From contig NZ_LR134002.1 of assembly GCF_900635155.1 (NCBI RefSeq), forward strand, positions 2,292,001-2,356,000: a DNA stretch of 64,000 bases, read 5' to 3'. Below are positions 16,763 to 25,480 of the stretch, one piece after another. The stretch's first letter is position 1; each line of letters opens with the position of its first letter. Origin of the DNA: Streptococcus sanguinis (GTDB taxonomy: Bacteria > Bacillota > Bacilli > Lactobacillales > Streptococcaceae). Position numbers and translations under genes: made by a program. The notes under the pieces are model-generated. The model had not been told where the DNA came from, did no database searches, and saw nothing but the letters and a program-made list of their open reading frames with translations.

Positions 16763-17795
16763 CATCAAATTGAAAAAACCTCTTTTATCCGCAGCTATTC
16801 TAGCCTGTCTCTTTGGTGGAGCCTTGACAACTATCGGCTCCATTACAGGCGGTGTCAACGACTTGGTCAATTCTGCCAAAAGCAAGGTAAAACTAACGAA
16901 AAAAGAAGAAAGTTTCTCTGATCTTTCTTCCCTAAATATTAACTTAGCGGCTAGAAACCTCGTCATCAGTGAATCTCCTGATGACAAGGCTCACTTGACC
17001 TATTACCAAAGCGATGGTAACTATCAGATTGATGGAAGCTCGCTTGGAAAAATCACAACAAGTTCTGAAAACGGAAACTTAAACATCAAGGAAGATGGTG
17101 CAGGCTCCTTCCACATAAGCGCTGGCATCCGCTCCTTACTCAGCTTATTTGACCAAGAATCTCAGGGGAAGCGTACTGTGCAGCTTTCCCTGCCCAAGGG
17201 GACCAAGCTTGAGACATTCAGCGGCAGTTCGTCATTAGGAGATGTTACGCTGTCCAATCTATCAGCCAAAAATGCTGACTTCTCTCTATCCAATGGCTCG
17301 TTGACTGTGAATGATAGCCAATTCGCATCTGGTAAATTTAAGAACTCTCTGGGAGAGATTACCTTCAATAACAGTCAGATTAGCTCTGGAAAAATCATTG
17401 ATTCTTCGGGTACCATCACTCTGAACAACAGCCAGTTCGCATCGGGCGAAATAGCAAACTCTCTGGGAGATGTCAACCTAAACTCGAGCAAAATCTCCGA
17501 CAGCACTCTGAAAACCTCAAGCGGCTCACTGAACTCCGAACGATTGGAATTAGCTGGTACAATCTCTATCACTGACCAATTGGGCGATATTAATCTGCAT
17601 CTGGTTTCTGGCAGTTTGTCGCAGCTATCCTTTGATCTGAAAACGAATCTAGGTGAAATTGACATCCCTAGTGGTATGAATGTAGAGCACACCAAAGGCG
17701 ATGAACTTGGCGACTCTGCCATCCGTAAAGTCGAAAATCCGACAACTACACTTACTGCCAGCGCCCAAAGCGGTAGCATTAAGCTCAGCGAATAA
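16755..17795 (+). CDS. DUF4097 (adhesin-like beta-helix) protein, membrane-anchored
   Basis: 346 residues. An N-terminal hydrophobic helix (about 9-30) acts as a signal anchor, and the rest is extracytoplasmic. From about 150 to 265 there are approximately 20-residue units of the type NSQFASG-K/E-xxNSLGxITxNNSQ, each alternating short strands and turns, as expected of a right-handed beta-helix. The unit repeats are visible at DNA level (17300-17500). DUF4097 proteins are uncharacterised; binding to an envelope component is a guess. A terminator follows at 17822. Confidence 0.85.
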   Translation: MANIKLKKPLLSAAILACLFGGALTTIGSITGGVNDLVNSAKSKVKLTKKEESFSDLSSLNINLAARNLVISESPDDKAHLTYYQSDGNYQIDGSSLGKITTSSENGNLNIKEDGAGSFHISAGIRSLLSLFDQESQGKRTVQLSLPKGTKLETFSGSSSLGDVTLSNLSAKNADFSLSNGSLTVNDSQFASGKFKNSLGEITFNNSQISSGKIIDSSGTITLNNSQFASGEIANSLGDVNLNSSKISDSTLKTSSGSLNSERLELAGTISITDQLGDINLHLVSGSLSQLSFDLKTNLGEIDIPSGMNVEHTKGDELGDSAIRKVENPTTTLTASAQSGSIKLSE

Positions 17796-17821
17796 ATCAT
17801 AGAAAAGAATATATACAATCA

Positions 17822-17847
17822 GGGAGTCCTCAGCGACTCCCTTTTTT
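17822..17847 (+). terminator. Terminator of the PadR operon
   Basis: Hairpin GGGAGTC-ctcagc-GACTCCC followed by six T. Confidence 0.9.
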
Positions 17848-17878
17848 GATAAAAATTTCCACAATGCCCTAAGATTGC

Positions 17879-17907
17879 TTTACAGGCCTTGGCCTTTGTG
17901 CTATGAT
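17879..17907 (+). promoter_or_regulatory. Promoter of the S66 carboxypeptidase gene
   Basis: TTTACA (17879-17884), 17 bases, TATGAT (17902-17907), 33 bases before the ATG. Confidence 0.65.
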
Positions 17908-17939
17908 ATTCTATAAAAATTTATCACAAGGAGGTTCCT

Positions 17940-18893
17940 ATGAAAAAACTCACACCTGGCATGCACATTCGGGTCGTCAGCCCTTCGTCGTCCATCGAAC
18001 ACATCGGTGGCTTTGAGGCCAATCTAGCCGCCAAGGAGCGCTTAGAAAAGTTAGGATTTACCGTGTCTTTTTCGGAACATTATCTGGAAAATGATATGTT
18101 AGGCTCTGCCTCCATCGAAAGCCGGGTGGCAGACATCCATGCTGCCTTTTCAGATGACTCCGTTGATGCTATTCTGGCCACCATCGGCGGTTTCAACTGC
18201 AATGAGCTCCTGCCCTATCTGGACTTTGAATTGATTGCTAGAAATCCTAAGATTTTCTGCGGCTACTCAGACACAACAGCCTTGCTCAACGCTATTTATA
18301 GCAAGACCGGCATGAAAACTTATATGGAACCGTCCTACTCTAGCTTTAAGATGGAAGCCTTACAGGACTATCAGACCGAGAGCTGGCTCAAGGCCGTCAG
18401 CCAGACTTCTTATGAATTGACTCCTAGTGAAAAATGGGGCGACAATGCTTGGTACCTGCCCGATGCCCCACTGACCTTCCATGAAACTGAGTGGAAAGTT
18501 TATCACCATGGGCAAGCCCAAGCCACTGCTATCGGCGGCAATCTCTCCACCTTCTCACTCCTGCGCGGCACGCCCTATGCCCCGACAGATGAAAACTATG
18601 TCCTTTTTATTGAGGAAGCCGAGGAAGATAATTATGTGGAGTTTGAACGCAATCTAGCTGCCCTCCTTCAGGCCTATCCTAACCCGCAGGCCCTTCTCAT
18701 CGGCCGCTTTCCAAAAGAATGTGAGATGACAGAGGAGCTGCTCCTTTATATCTTGGACAAACATCCAATTCTCAAACAAATTCCTGTCCTCTACGACTTG
18801 GACTTTGCCCATACTCAGCCACTCTTTACCATTACCATCGGTTCTCAGGTGACCGTGGATACAGAAAAATTATCTATCAGAATTGATGAATAG
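17940..18893 (+). CDS. LD-carboxypeptidase, peptidase S66 family (LdcA/MccF-like)
   Basis: 317 residues, normal for S66. Seen: N-terminal IRVVSPSSSI strand; TIGGFNCNELLPYLD; catalytic serine in CGYSDTTALLNAIY (Ser about 110); acidic residue in VLFIEEAEED; and the C-terminal catalytic histidine in DFAHTQPLFTITIG. LdcA members trim the tetrapeptide of recycled peptidoglycan, and MccF members cleave microcin C-type nucleotide peptides. The sequence alone does not separate these, and the MEPSYSSF loop is common in the MccF-like branch. No signal peptide, so cytoplasmic. Ribosome site AAGGAGG. Confidence 0.88.
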   Translation: MKKLTPGMHIRVVSPSSSIEHIGGFEANLAAKERLEKLGFTVSFSEHYLENDMLGSASIESRVADIHAAFSDDSVDAILATIGGFNCNELLPYLDFELIARNPKIFCGYSDTTALLNAIYSKTGMKTYMEPSYSSFKMEALQDYQTESWLKAVSQTSYELTPSEKWGDNAWYLPDAPLTFHETEWKVYHHGQAQATAIGGNLSTFSLLRGTPYAPTDENYVLFIEEAEEDNYVEFERNLAALLQAYPNPQALLIGRFPKECEMTEELLLYILDKHPILKQIPVLYDLDFAHTQPLFTITIGSQVTVDTEKLSIRIDE

Positions 18894-18899
18894 CAAGAA

Positions 18900-18930
18900 A
18901 TCCTCATTCCAGCTGGAATGAGGATTCTTC
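18900..18930 (+). terminator. Terminator after the S66 gene
   Basis: Perfect 26-bp palindrome made of ATCCTCATTCC arms and an AGCT centre, followed by a T/C-rich run. Confidence 0.75.
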
Positions 18931-18972
18931 TCTTTCATTAGGCACTATTTCATTATTATCTCATCGGCATTT

Positions 18973-20232
18973 TTATCGTCCACCAAAACCGCCTTTACCG
19001 CCTGGGGCACCGCTGCCACCAGGTCCACCAGCGCCAGGTCCGTCTGCTGTGATTTCTGTTCGGCTTTCACCATTGACCGTGATGGTACCGCCAGTGTAGG
19101 TAGCCGTTCCATCAAAGTCAAAGGCAGATACCGTAGAAGTAATGTCTAAGTTTCCTCCTGACATGATGACATCGCCGTTGGAGTCGATAGCATCTGTATC
19201 GCCTTCACCGACCTCGACCTTGATATCGCCACCGGTAATCTTAATAAAGATATCAGCTCCAGTTACATCACTAGCTGCATTGATACCATCATCTGTCGCA
19301 TAAAGGTCCAGCTTGCCGCCGTTAATGGTAACATTGGTTCCTTCCAGAGCTTCTACACTCTTAGAAACCGTAATTGTTCCACCATCAATCAAAGCGATAT
19401 TGCTCGCGTGCAGACCATCATCACCAGCATTAATCGTGATGGTGCCAGACTGGATATAAAGATTCCCCAGAGAAGTATCTTCATCATTGTCTGCATGGAT
19501 GGCATCTTCTGTCGCTGTGATATCGATAGTAGCGTCCTTGATATTAATGGCTGAAGCTGCAGACAGACCATTCTTAGCTGCCTTGAGTGTATAATTTCCA
19601 CTTGTTACCCGCAAGGTCTGCTCAGACTTAATCGCTGTTTCATACTTGCCGTCAACTGTCAGACTTCCAGAGCCATTGAGAGTCAGATCAGAGTTACTAT
19701 AGATAGCTGCATCTGCATCCGTATTGCTATGATTTGATGAGTCTGAGATGGTGTTTTGGCTGCCGTCAGCCAGAGTTAGGCTTGTTCTACCCGCATTTTC
19801 TACTAGAATAGCTGCATCTGTCCCGCTCATGGTTACACCATTTAGGACGATTTGGACCTTGTCGCTATCACCTGCTTTGACGAGAATCTGCACATTTTCA
19901 CTCGTTCCGGAAACGACATAGGTCCCAGCCTCAGAGATTTTCACGGTAGAGCCGGAGACACTAGCGCCGTCACCAGAGGTCTTAGCACTAGAGCCACTCA
20001 GGCTGATGGTCGTCGCCTTGGACTCATCATAAGAAGCATCTGAGTCTTCTGAAGCAAAGTAATCAGAAGTATTGGTCTTGGTCTGACTGGTACTGGTAGC
20101 ATTAGCAGTTTGGGTAGTGCTTGAAGCTGTAGAGCTGCTGGCGTTTGAACTGCATGCTCCCAGCACTGCTGTCATCAAGACCAGTGGAATCATCAATTTA
20201 ATTTTTTTAAGGATTGATTTTGATTGTTTCAT
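18973..20232 (-). CDS. Carbohydrate-binding DUF4353-type lipoprotein
   Basis: 419 residues. The lipoprotein signal ends in LGACSS, with Cys at about 27. A Ser/Thr/Asn linker (to about 65) is followed by a long repetitive beta-helix-like body. Its recurring units are built on G-x-I-T-I/L-x-G-x-D/A-D-G-I/L, and include DAIHADNDED, DDGLHASNIALI and DDGINAASD. The tail is Gly/Pro-rich (GPGAGGPGGSG). DUF4353 (carbohydrate-binding domain) proteins often sit beside VTC-domain and CotH-like genes in Firmicutes, as here beside a VTC gene. Ligand unknown. Ribosome site AGGAAAAG; it follows the original VTC stop by 19 bases, so the two form an operon. Confidence 0.82.
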   Translation of the reverse strand: MKQSKSILKKIKLMIPLVLMTAVLGACSSNASSSTASSTTQTANATSTSQTKTNTSDYFASEDSDASYDESKATTISLSGSSAKTSGDGASVSGSTVKISEAGTYVVSGTSENVQILVKAGDSDKVQIVLNGVTMSGTDAAILVENAGRTSLTLADGSQNTISDSSNHSNTDADAAIYSNSDLTLNGSGSLTVDGKYETAIKSEQTLRVTSGNYTLKAAKNGLSAASAINIKDATIDITATEDAIHADNDEDTSLGNLYIQSGTITINAGDDGLHASNIALIDGGTITVSKSVEALEGTNVTINGGKLDLYATDDGINAASDVTGADIFIKITGGDIKVEVGEGDTDAIDSNGDVIMSGGNLDITSTVSAFDFDGTATYTGGTITVNGESRTEITADGPGAGGPGGSGAPGGKGGFGGR

Positions 20233-20251
20233 TTTTCTTTTCCTATCTATT

Positions 20252-20965
20252 TTATTTGCTGCTGATACTGTTTAACTTTTTGTAAGCAAAACCATATTTG
20301 GAGAAAGAGCTCGGAGACAGCTGGTAGCGATCCATGATCTAGCTCAGCCATAGCAGACAAGCTTCTGGAATCTTAACTTCCATAATCACGTGGTCGGCTG
20401 GCAGGAGATAATCTCCATGACGACCAGCCAAGAGACTCAGATCATAAGGACGGTAGGTCAGGTCGTGATCAAAGGTAATCCGAATCCGCTCATCCTCAAT
20501 CCCTTTCATCGCATAACGATTGTAGCCGATATACATCATGGGCTGAATGTTGCCAAAATGCTGGGTCATCCAGGCCATTTCCTTATCTATCTGAAGGTCA
20601 GTCAGCTGACTGTAATCTCCGTCCAGATAGGCTTCCGCTGTCAGCAAATCTGCTGCAAGACGGCGTTTGGTTACCAGATTCTCAGTCTTTTTCTTGATTT
20701 CCAAAAAGACTTGACTATCCTCGGTCGGATGCTCTTGATAGGTTCGCAAGCGCACCTTCTCGTCAAAGCAAGGATTTTCCAAGGACTCACGAATGAGCTG
20801 ATAAGACGGCGTATCGTAGTAGAGATTGTTAATGGTCGAATAAGCTCGCTCATCCTCCACCAGATAGCCTTCAAACTCTAGCAATAGATCCAGCAAGGTT
20901 TCCTTAGAAATGATGTATTTGGTTTCAAAGCGCTGAAAATGATTTTGAAAAAATTTTTCTGCCAT
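20252..20965 (-). pseudogene. VTC-domain (polyphosphate polymerase-like) gene interrupted by an in-frame TAG
   Basis: The start is intact (ATG 20965-20963, ribosome site GGGAGGAGG). The first 208 codons give a VTC domain: RFETKYIIS, a YDTPSYQLIRES tunnel strand, KVRLRTY, FLEIKKKT, GYNRYAM, and IRITFDHDLTYRP. The TAG at 20341-20339 stops it after EACLLWLS. The same frame then continues for 28 codons with the family's usual C-terminal end (PSSFSKYGFAYKK) to TAA at 20254-20252. So one base change, CAG to TAG being the simplest, has removed the last helix. If expressed, the product is 208 instead of about 237 residues. VTC proteins bind nucleotide/polyphosphate; activity of the truncated form is doubtful. 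Confidence 0.85.
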
Positions 20966-21055
20966 GGCCTCCTCCCTTCTCTATCTTTCTTGAATGTAAT
21001 GCAATTTTAAAGATGAAAACTTAAAAGAAAGATAAAGAAAACTTAAAGAAAACAA

Positions 21056-21080
21056 AACATCTCCCTTTTCAGGAGATGTT
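21056..21080 (-). terminator. Terminator of the YhgE/Pip gene
   Basis: Hairpin AACATCTCC/GGAGATGTT, followed on the minus strand by TTTGTTTTC. Confidence 0.75.
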
Positions 21081-21154
21081 GATTAGAGAAAAAGTAAAAG
21101 AATTACAGATAGACTTTTCATCTACATTTTTACAGATTCATAAAAGCACGTGCC

Positions 21155-23578
21155 CTAAGCTAGCTGTTTTTTATCTGCTCGATAGACCAGAGTACCAAGC
21201 GCCATGAAAAGAACTAAAACAAAAGCAAGGAAGAGCACCTGAGTACCTATTTGGCCATTCATGGAAATCGTTTGGCGTAAGCCCGATACAGAATAGCTCA
21301 TTGGCAGCCAAGGGTTGATAACTTGGAAAATCTTACTAGTCAGCTCTAGCGGATAGGTTCCTGCACTAGAAGCCAGCTGTAAAAGCAAAAGAATCAGAGA
21401 AACAAAGGCACCAAGCTTGCTATCCCAAGTAACCAAAGCTGTCACAAGAGCCATAAAGGTCATGCTGGCTAGGACAATCAAACCGAGGGTTGCCCACTCA
21501 TGGTTAGCAGATAGGCCTATCAAGTGCACAGCACCATAGACCAAAACACCCGCCACGACAGAAATGACTCCATTTACCTCTATACGGGCCTTCAGCCAAT
21601 CTCGTTTCGTCCTAGGTTCTTGACCCGATGGAAGTGTGCTAAAGATGATATTGGTTGAAATAGCCGCCACAAATAAAGCTACTGAAATCATATAAGGCGC
21701 CATCCCAATGCCGTTTTTCTCTACCTTATTCTCATCTGTCTTGCTCAGTGTCAAAGGATCTGCCAGAGTTTTTGCATTGTCTTCCTTGGTTGAAACAGCC
21801 GACAATTTATCACCTGCATCTGAGAGGCCATTGGACAAATCACTCGTTCCCACAGTAAGTTCAGAGAGATTATCTGTTAAAGCACTGCTGCCATCAGCCA
21901 GCTTTTCTGTGCCGCTCGCTAATTGATTGGTCCCATCTGCTAATTTCCCGAAACTAGAGGTCAATTCTGGCGATTTATCTGTTAATTGGGCTGCCCCGTT
22001 TGCTAATTTTGTTGTATTTGCTAGCAAATCAGGGTTCTTACTTGCCAAAGCTGATGTTCCCTCAGATAGCTGACCGACTGCATTGATATAGCTTGTCACC
22101 CCTTGTTCCAATTGTGTTGCGCCAGTCGTTAGTTTCTCATTTAGGGTATCTACACCTGCAACTAGTTGATTGGCTCCTCCGCTTGCCGAACCGAGACCTG
22201 CGCTCACCGTTGATAAGCCATTATAAAGGCCATTGATCATGTTAGCTGCCTGTGGCAGAACTTGATTTGATGCACCTTCTAACTGACTAAGTTTTGTTTG
22301 ACTAGCGCCTTTTATCGTTTCAAGAGAAGCCCTCATCGTATCAACCTCTGATAAAATTGCCTGAGCAGATTGAACACTTCCCGCTTGACTAGCACTGACT
22401 GCTGTATCAATCTCAGCCTTAGCCTCACTAGAAAGGCCTTGATATGCACTGGTCCCTTGGACACTTGCCAAAGCTGCAGCCTTGGCATCTTGATTGTTAT
22501 TGATAATGGCTTGAGCGGATGCTGCTATGCTAGTCAGTGAAGCTTCAATGCTGTTTGTCGACACTGCTGAGTCACTTGCTGCAGCTTGAATACTAGCATT
22601 CAACTGAGTCAAGCCAGTTGCCAAATCATTCACGTTTTGCTGATTGTTAGCTAAGGTTGTATCTACCGATGACTTTAATGTAACCAAGCCAGTGTTCAGA
22701 TTCGTTACACCTGTTGATAAGGCCTGAACTCCATCTCCTGACTGAGTAAGCTGTTGGACTCCACCCAATAAGTCTGCTGATCGACCCGACAGCTGATTTG
22801 CACCTGCGGCCACAGTACTTACACCATTTGCATAAGTGTGTATCCCGTTTGACAAACTACCCAGTCCAGACGATACTTGTGCAACACTCCCAGTATAAGT
22901 CTGTAGTCCTGTATTAAATTGAGCTGCACCGGACGATAATTTGCTCGTAGCTTGATTCAGAGTTCTTAAGTTATCTGCAATTGTCCGACTGCCTGAACCT
23001 AGTTGTTGACTGCCAGATGCTAATTGCTGAGCACCATCAGATGCCTTAACCAATCCCGTTTTTAGATCTCCCATATTCTTAAATAAGGCGCTCGTATAAG
23101 TATCCGTCACATTTTGCGCCACCGTCTGCTTCAAAGAAGTCATAGCTGAATCACTCATCTTACCAGCAATAAAACTGTGGCCGCTAGACGTTTGATAGTC
23201 AATCTTCATTTGCTGAGGATTATCTGTCAAAACACTGGCTGCACGTTCAGATAAATCACTTGGAAGCGTCACAACCATGTAGTAATCACCCTTTTCCAGA
23301 CCATTTTGAGCGTCTTCTTTACTGACAAAGTGAAAATCCAAATTTTTATTTTCCTTGAGGCTGGAAACAACATCCTCGCCTATAGACAAGGTCTTACCAT
23401 TAGCAGTTACAGCTTTATCCTGATTGACGACCGCCACTGGCAAGTCTGATACCTTTCCATACGGATCCCACATGGAGCTCAAGAAAATAACGTTATACAA
23501 GGCAGGAATCAAAGAGACTCCTAACATCACAATGATAAAAGTCGGCTTTTTTAAAATAGCTTTCCATTCTCTTAACAT
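21155..23578 (-). CDS. YhgE/Pip family membrane protein (phage-infection-protein type, ABC-2 fold)
   Basis: 807 residues. An N-terminal membrane helix (about 14-34) is followed by a very long extracellular part rich in regular heptad-like repeats of the type ...LxxGxxQLxxGxxxL (about 180-620), characteristic of YhgE/Pip. The C-terminus has five or six membrane helices (about 640-800). In lactococci the homologue Pip is a phage receptor, and related EsaA proteins belong to type VII secretion; neither role can be assigned here. Ribosome site AGGAGG. It is controlled by a promoter flanked by two identical-type operators. Confidence 0.88.
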   Translation of the reverse strand: MLREWKAILKKPTFIIVMLGVSLIPALYNVIFLSSMWDPYGKVSDLPVAVVNQDKAVTANGKTLSIGEDVVSSLKENKNLDFHFVSKEDAQNGLEKGDYYMVVTLPSDLSERAASVLTDNPQQMKIDYQTSSGHSFIAGKMSDSAMTSLKQTVAQNVTDTYTSALFKNMGDLKTGLVKASDGAQQLASGSQQLGSGSRTIADNLRTLNQATSKLSSGAAQFNTGLQTYTGSVAQVSSGLGSLSNGIHTYANGVSTVAAGANQLSGRSADLLGGVQQLTQSGDGVQALSTGVTNLNTGLVTLKSSVDTTLANNQQNVNDLATGLTQLNASIQAAASDSAVSTNSIEASLTSIAASAQAIINNNQDAKAAALASVQGTSAYQGLSSEAKAEIDTAVSASQAGSVQSAQAILSEVDTMRASLETIKGASQTKLSQLEGASNQVLPQAANMINGLYNGLSTVSAGLGSASGGANQLVAGVDTLNEKLTTGATQLEQGVTSYINAVGQLSEGTSALASKNPDLLANTTKLANGAAQLTDKSPELTSSFGKLADGTNQLASGTEKLADGSSALTDNLSELTVGTSDLSNGLSDAGDKLSAVSTKEDNAKTLADPLTLSKTDENKVEKNGIGMAPYMISVALFVAAISTNIIFSTLPSGQEPRTKRDWLKARIEVNGVISVVAGVLVYGAVHLIGLSANHEWATLGLIVLASMTFMALVTALVTWDSKLGAFVSLILLLLQLASSAGTYPLELTSKIFQVINPWLPMSYSVSGLRQTISMNGQIGTQVLFLAFVLVLFMALGTLVYRADKKQLA

Positions 23579-23593
23579 GTCTACCTCCTAAAA

Positions 23594-23610
23594 TTATACA
23601 CAGTGTCCAA
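23594..23610. promoter_or_regulatory. Operator A of the YhgE/Pip promoter
   Basis: TTATACACAGTGTCCAA, an inverted repeat that in minus orientation reads TTGGACACnGTGTnTAA. It lies between the -10 and the ribosome site. Confidence 0.65.
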
Positions 23611-23626
23611 ATTTAGATAAAATTGA

Positions 23627-23654
23627 TTATACACCAATCGAAAATTATTACAAG
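23627..23654 (-). promoter_or_regulatory. YhgE/Pip promoter
   Basis: Minus strand TTGTAA, 16 bases, TATAAT, located between the two operators. Confidence 0.65.
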
Positions 23655-23668
23655 TTTATTCTTTAAAA

Positions 23669-23687
23669 ATTGGACACCGTGTCTAAT
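23669..23687. promoter_or_regulatory. Operator B of the YhgE/Pip promoter
   Basis: ATTGGACACCGTGTCTAAT, a nine-base inverted repeat around one base with one mismatch. It shares the GGACACnGTGT core with operator A, about 75 bp away, upstream of the -35. TetR-type operator form. Confidence 0.7.
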
Positions 23688-23699
23688 TTTGTTTAAAAA

Positions 23700-23951
23700 G
23701 ATTGTAGAGAAGCGGAATAAGTTGGTCCTAGTGTCTTTAATCCCTGAATAATCTGTAAATAAAAGGTATTCTTCCATAGGTAGGTACACAGAAAATCAGT
23801 ATTATGTTAGAATGATAAGCGAGGTAAATGGAGTCAAGCATCGAGCTCTTAACTTGATGATAGGGTTCCATGTGAAACACTGCTGCCAGCAGATGCCTCA
23901 CATGACAATAGCTCAAGTCAGATTGAGAATAGTAAAGAAAGGTTTAAGACA
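23700..23951. other. Gene-free upstream region of the DUF4947-type lipoprotein
   Basis: No gene seen. A possible -10 TAGAAT lies near 23810. A degenerate palindrome (GGTTCCATGTGAAACA at 23864-23879) resembles a parS site but has three mismatches. Confidence 0.5.
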
Positions 23952-24614
23952 ATGAAAAAAAGAACACTATTTAGCTTATTTTCTCTAGTTGCAGCACTAT
24001 TTCTGCTGTCAGCCTGCAGTTTGTTTTTGCCACAAAGGTCAAATCGTCCAGCTCAGTCTTCTGAGGCCAGAAAGCTAGAAAAGAAAGATAGTTCTAGCAA
24101 AAAGAAATCTGAAACGAAAGAGTCTTCATCTTCCAGCAGTTCCAGTCAAGATGCTAGAAAAGAGCCCGAAAAAACCACAGATGGTCTTCCCGCAGATGCT
24201 GATCATGCTAAGAAAGATAAGATTTATGCGACTGGCGATGCCAAGGTTTATTACCAATCCTATGAATCTGGCGGTTTTGAAGCTCAAATTCCTGAATTTA
24301 AAGGATATACCCAAGAAAAAGTCAAAAGTATTTTGGGCGAGCCAGAAAAAGTAAGCACCGACCTCGCTTCTGAATACGAAGCTTTCCAAAACAAAGAATT
24401 AGAAAATCTGAAGAGGCTGGTTCAGGAGCAAAAAATCAACACCGAACAAGCGCGTGCTTTCTTAGCAGGTGTAGTTGATATTTCTCAAGCATCAAGGTTA
24501 CAAAACACCTACACAATTTACTCTTATAAAAATGAACAAATTTCTATTATCTTCTCGCAAGAGGGTGAGTTGCTTTACGTCACTCCCGACCCCGACTACC
24601 TCTACTTTAAATAA
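23952..24614 (+). CDS. Lipoprotein, DUF4947-like
   Basis: 220 residues. The lipoprotein signal ends in LLSACS (Cys about 22). A charged Ser/Lys/Glu linker (about 28-80) is followed by a compact C-terminal domain (about 90-220). This domain contains EAQIPEFKGYTQEKVKSILG, in which the VKSILGEPEKV stretch resembles a SmpA/BLIP-type turn, and IISIIF-like strands near the end. I assign DUF4947 with moderate confidence; function unknown. A terminator follows. Confidence 0.75.
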   Translation: MKKRTLFSLFSLVAALFLLSACSLFLPQRSNRPAQSSEARKLEKKDSSSKKKSETKESSSSSSSSQDARKEPEKTTDGLPADADHAKKDKIYATGDAKVYYQSYESGGFEAQIPEFKGYTQEKVKSILGEPEKVSTDLASEYEAFQNKELENLKRLVQEQKINTEQARAFLAGVVDISQASRLQNTYTIYSYKNEQISIIFSQEGELLYVTPDPDYLYFK

Positions 24615-24628
24615 TGCTCAAAACGAAG

Positions 24629-24662
24629 GCCGAGACTTTACTTTAAGTCTTGGCTTTATTAT
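24629..24662 (+). terminator. Terminator after the lipoprotein
   Basis: Hairpin GCCGAGACTT/AAGTCTTGGC followed by TTTATTATTTT. Confidence 0.85.
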
Positions 24663-24846
24663 TTTACCAGTCTAACAAACCTAATAAAATAAAATTTTGC
24701 CTATCTATGCCTATTTTCAGAATTTAACTCTTTTCCACTTGAAAAACATTTGATATAATAGTACATGGAGAAAAAGAAAAAGTAGTTTGCTATGATAGCT
24801 ATTAGTTTGAAGAGCAGACTGAGGCTTAGCCTCAAAGGGAGATTTT

Positions 24847-25377
24847 ATGTTAGAAAGCAATAAACGCCGAAAAACCAAGGCTATTATTGAGAGAGCCATG
24901 GTTTCACTACTGCATCAGCAGTCCTTCGACCATATCACTACTGTCCAGCTAGCTCAAGCTGCTGGCATCAGCCGTAGTAGTTTCTATACTCACTACAAGG
25001 ATAAGTACGATATGATTGAACGTTATCAGCAAAACCTCTTTCATCAACTGGGGTATATTTTTGATAACAATCAGGAGGATATTCAAACTGCGATTACGGA
25101 GGTCTTTCAGTTCCTCCAGCTAGAGCCGCTTTTAGCTGCTCTTCTGACGGAAAACGGAACGAAAGAAATTCAAAATTTCCTGCGCCATAAGCTGCAGATG
25201 ATGCTAGCTGATAGCCTTCAGGATCGCTTTAGCAATCGCATTTACAATCATTTTGAAAAAGAATACAGCCGGGTCTTTCTCGCTAATGCCTTCTTCGGCG
25301 TCTGCCAGATGTGGGTTTCCAGAGGAAAAAAAGAAAGCCCTGAACAAATAGCAGAATTTCTTTTAAAAATGATATAA
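24847..25377 (+). CDS. TetR-family transcriptional regulator
   Basis: 176 residues. The N-terminal helix-turn-helix (about 7-52) has TTVQLAQAAGISRSSFYTHY; the C-terminal half resembles the TetR_C group often found beside YhgE/Pip genes. It lies 1.3 kb from the Pip gene and is a candidate for the factor that binds the TTGGACACnGTGTnTAA operators, but no such operator is seen at its own promoter. Ribosome site AAGGGAG. The convergent terminator at 25433 separates it from the KAS III-like operon. Confidence 0.88.
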   Translation: MLESNKRRKTKAIIERAMVSLLHQQSFDHITTVQLAQAAGISRSSFYTHYKDKYDMIERYQQNLFHQLGYIFDNNQEDIQTAITEVFQFLQLEPLLAALLTENGTKEIQNFLRHKLQMMLADSLQDRFSNRIYNHFEKEYSRVFLANAFFGVCQMWVSRGKKESPEQIAEFLLKMI

Positions 25378-25432
25378 GAAGTTGCTTAAGCCCATCGGGC
25401 ACACTTCTACTCAAATTTTTGAAAAATTAAAC

Positions 25433-25475
25433 AGGGTGTACAAAACTAAAAGAGGTTCTGTACACCCTATTTTTA
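25433..25475. terminator. Bidirectional terminator between TetR and the KAS III-like gene
   Basis: Ten-base arms AGGGTGTACA / TGTACACCCT with a 16-base loop, followed by TATTTTTAT on the right. Confidence 0.8.
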
Positions 25476-25480
25476 TTGTA

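Noticed and set aside
20990..21050. CTTAAA repeats after the Pip gene as a CiaR site
   Set aside because: The spacing is about 16 bases rather than five, so it does not fit the CiaR site.
23864..23879. parS-like GGTTCCATGTGAAACA in the lipoprotein leader
   Set aside because: Three mismatches to the 16-bp consensus, including the CACGTG core; weaker than the two accepted sites.
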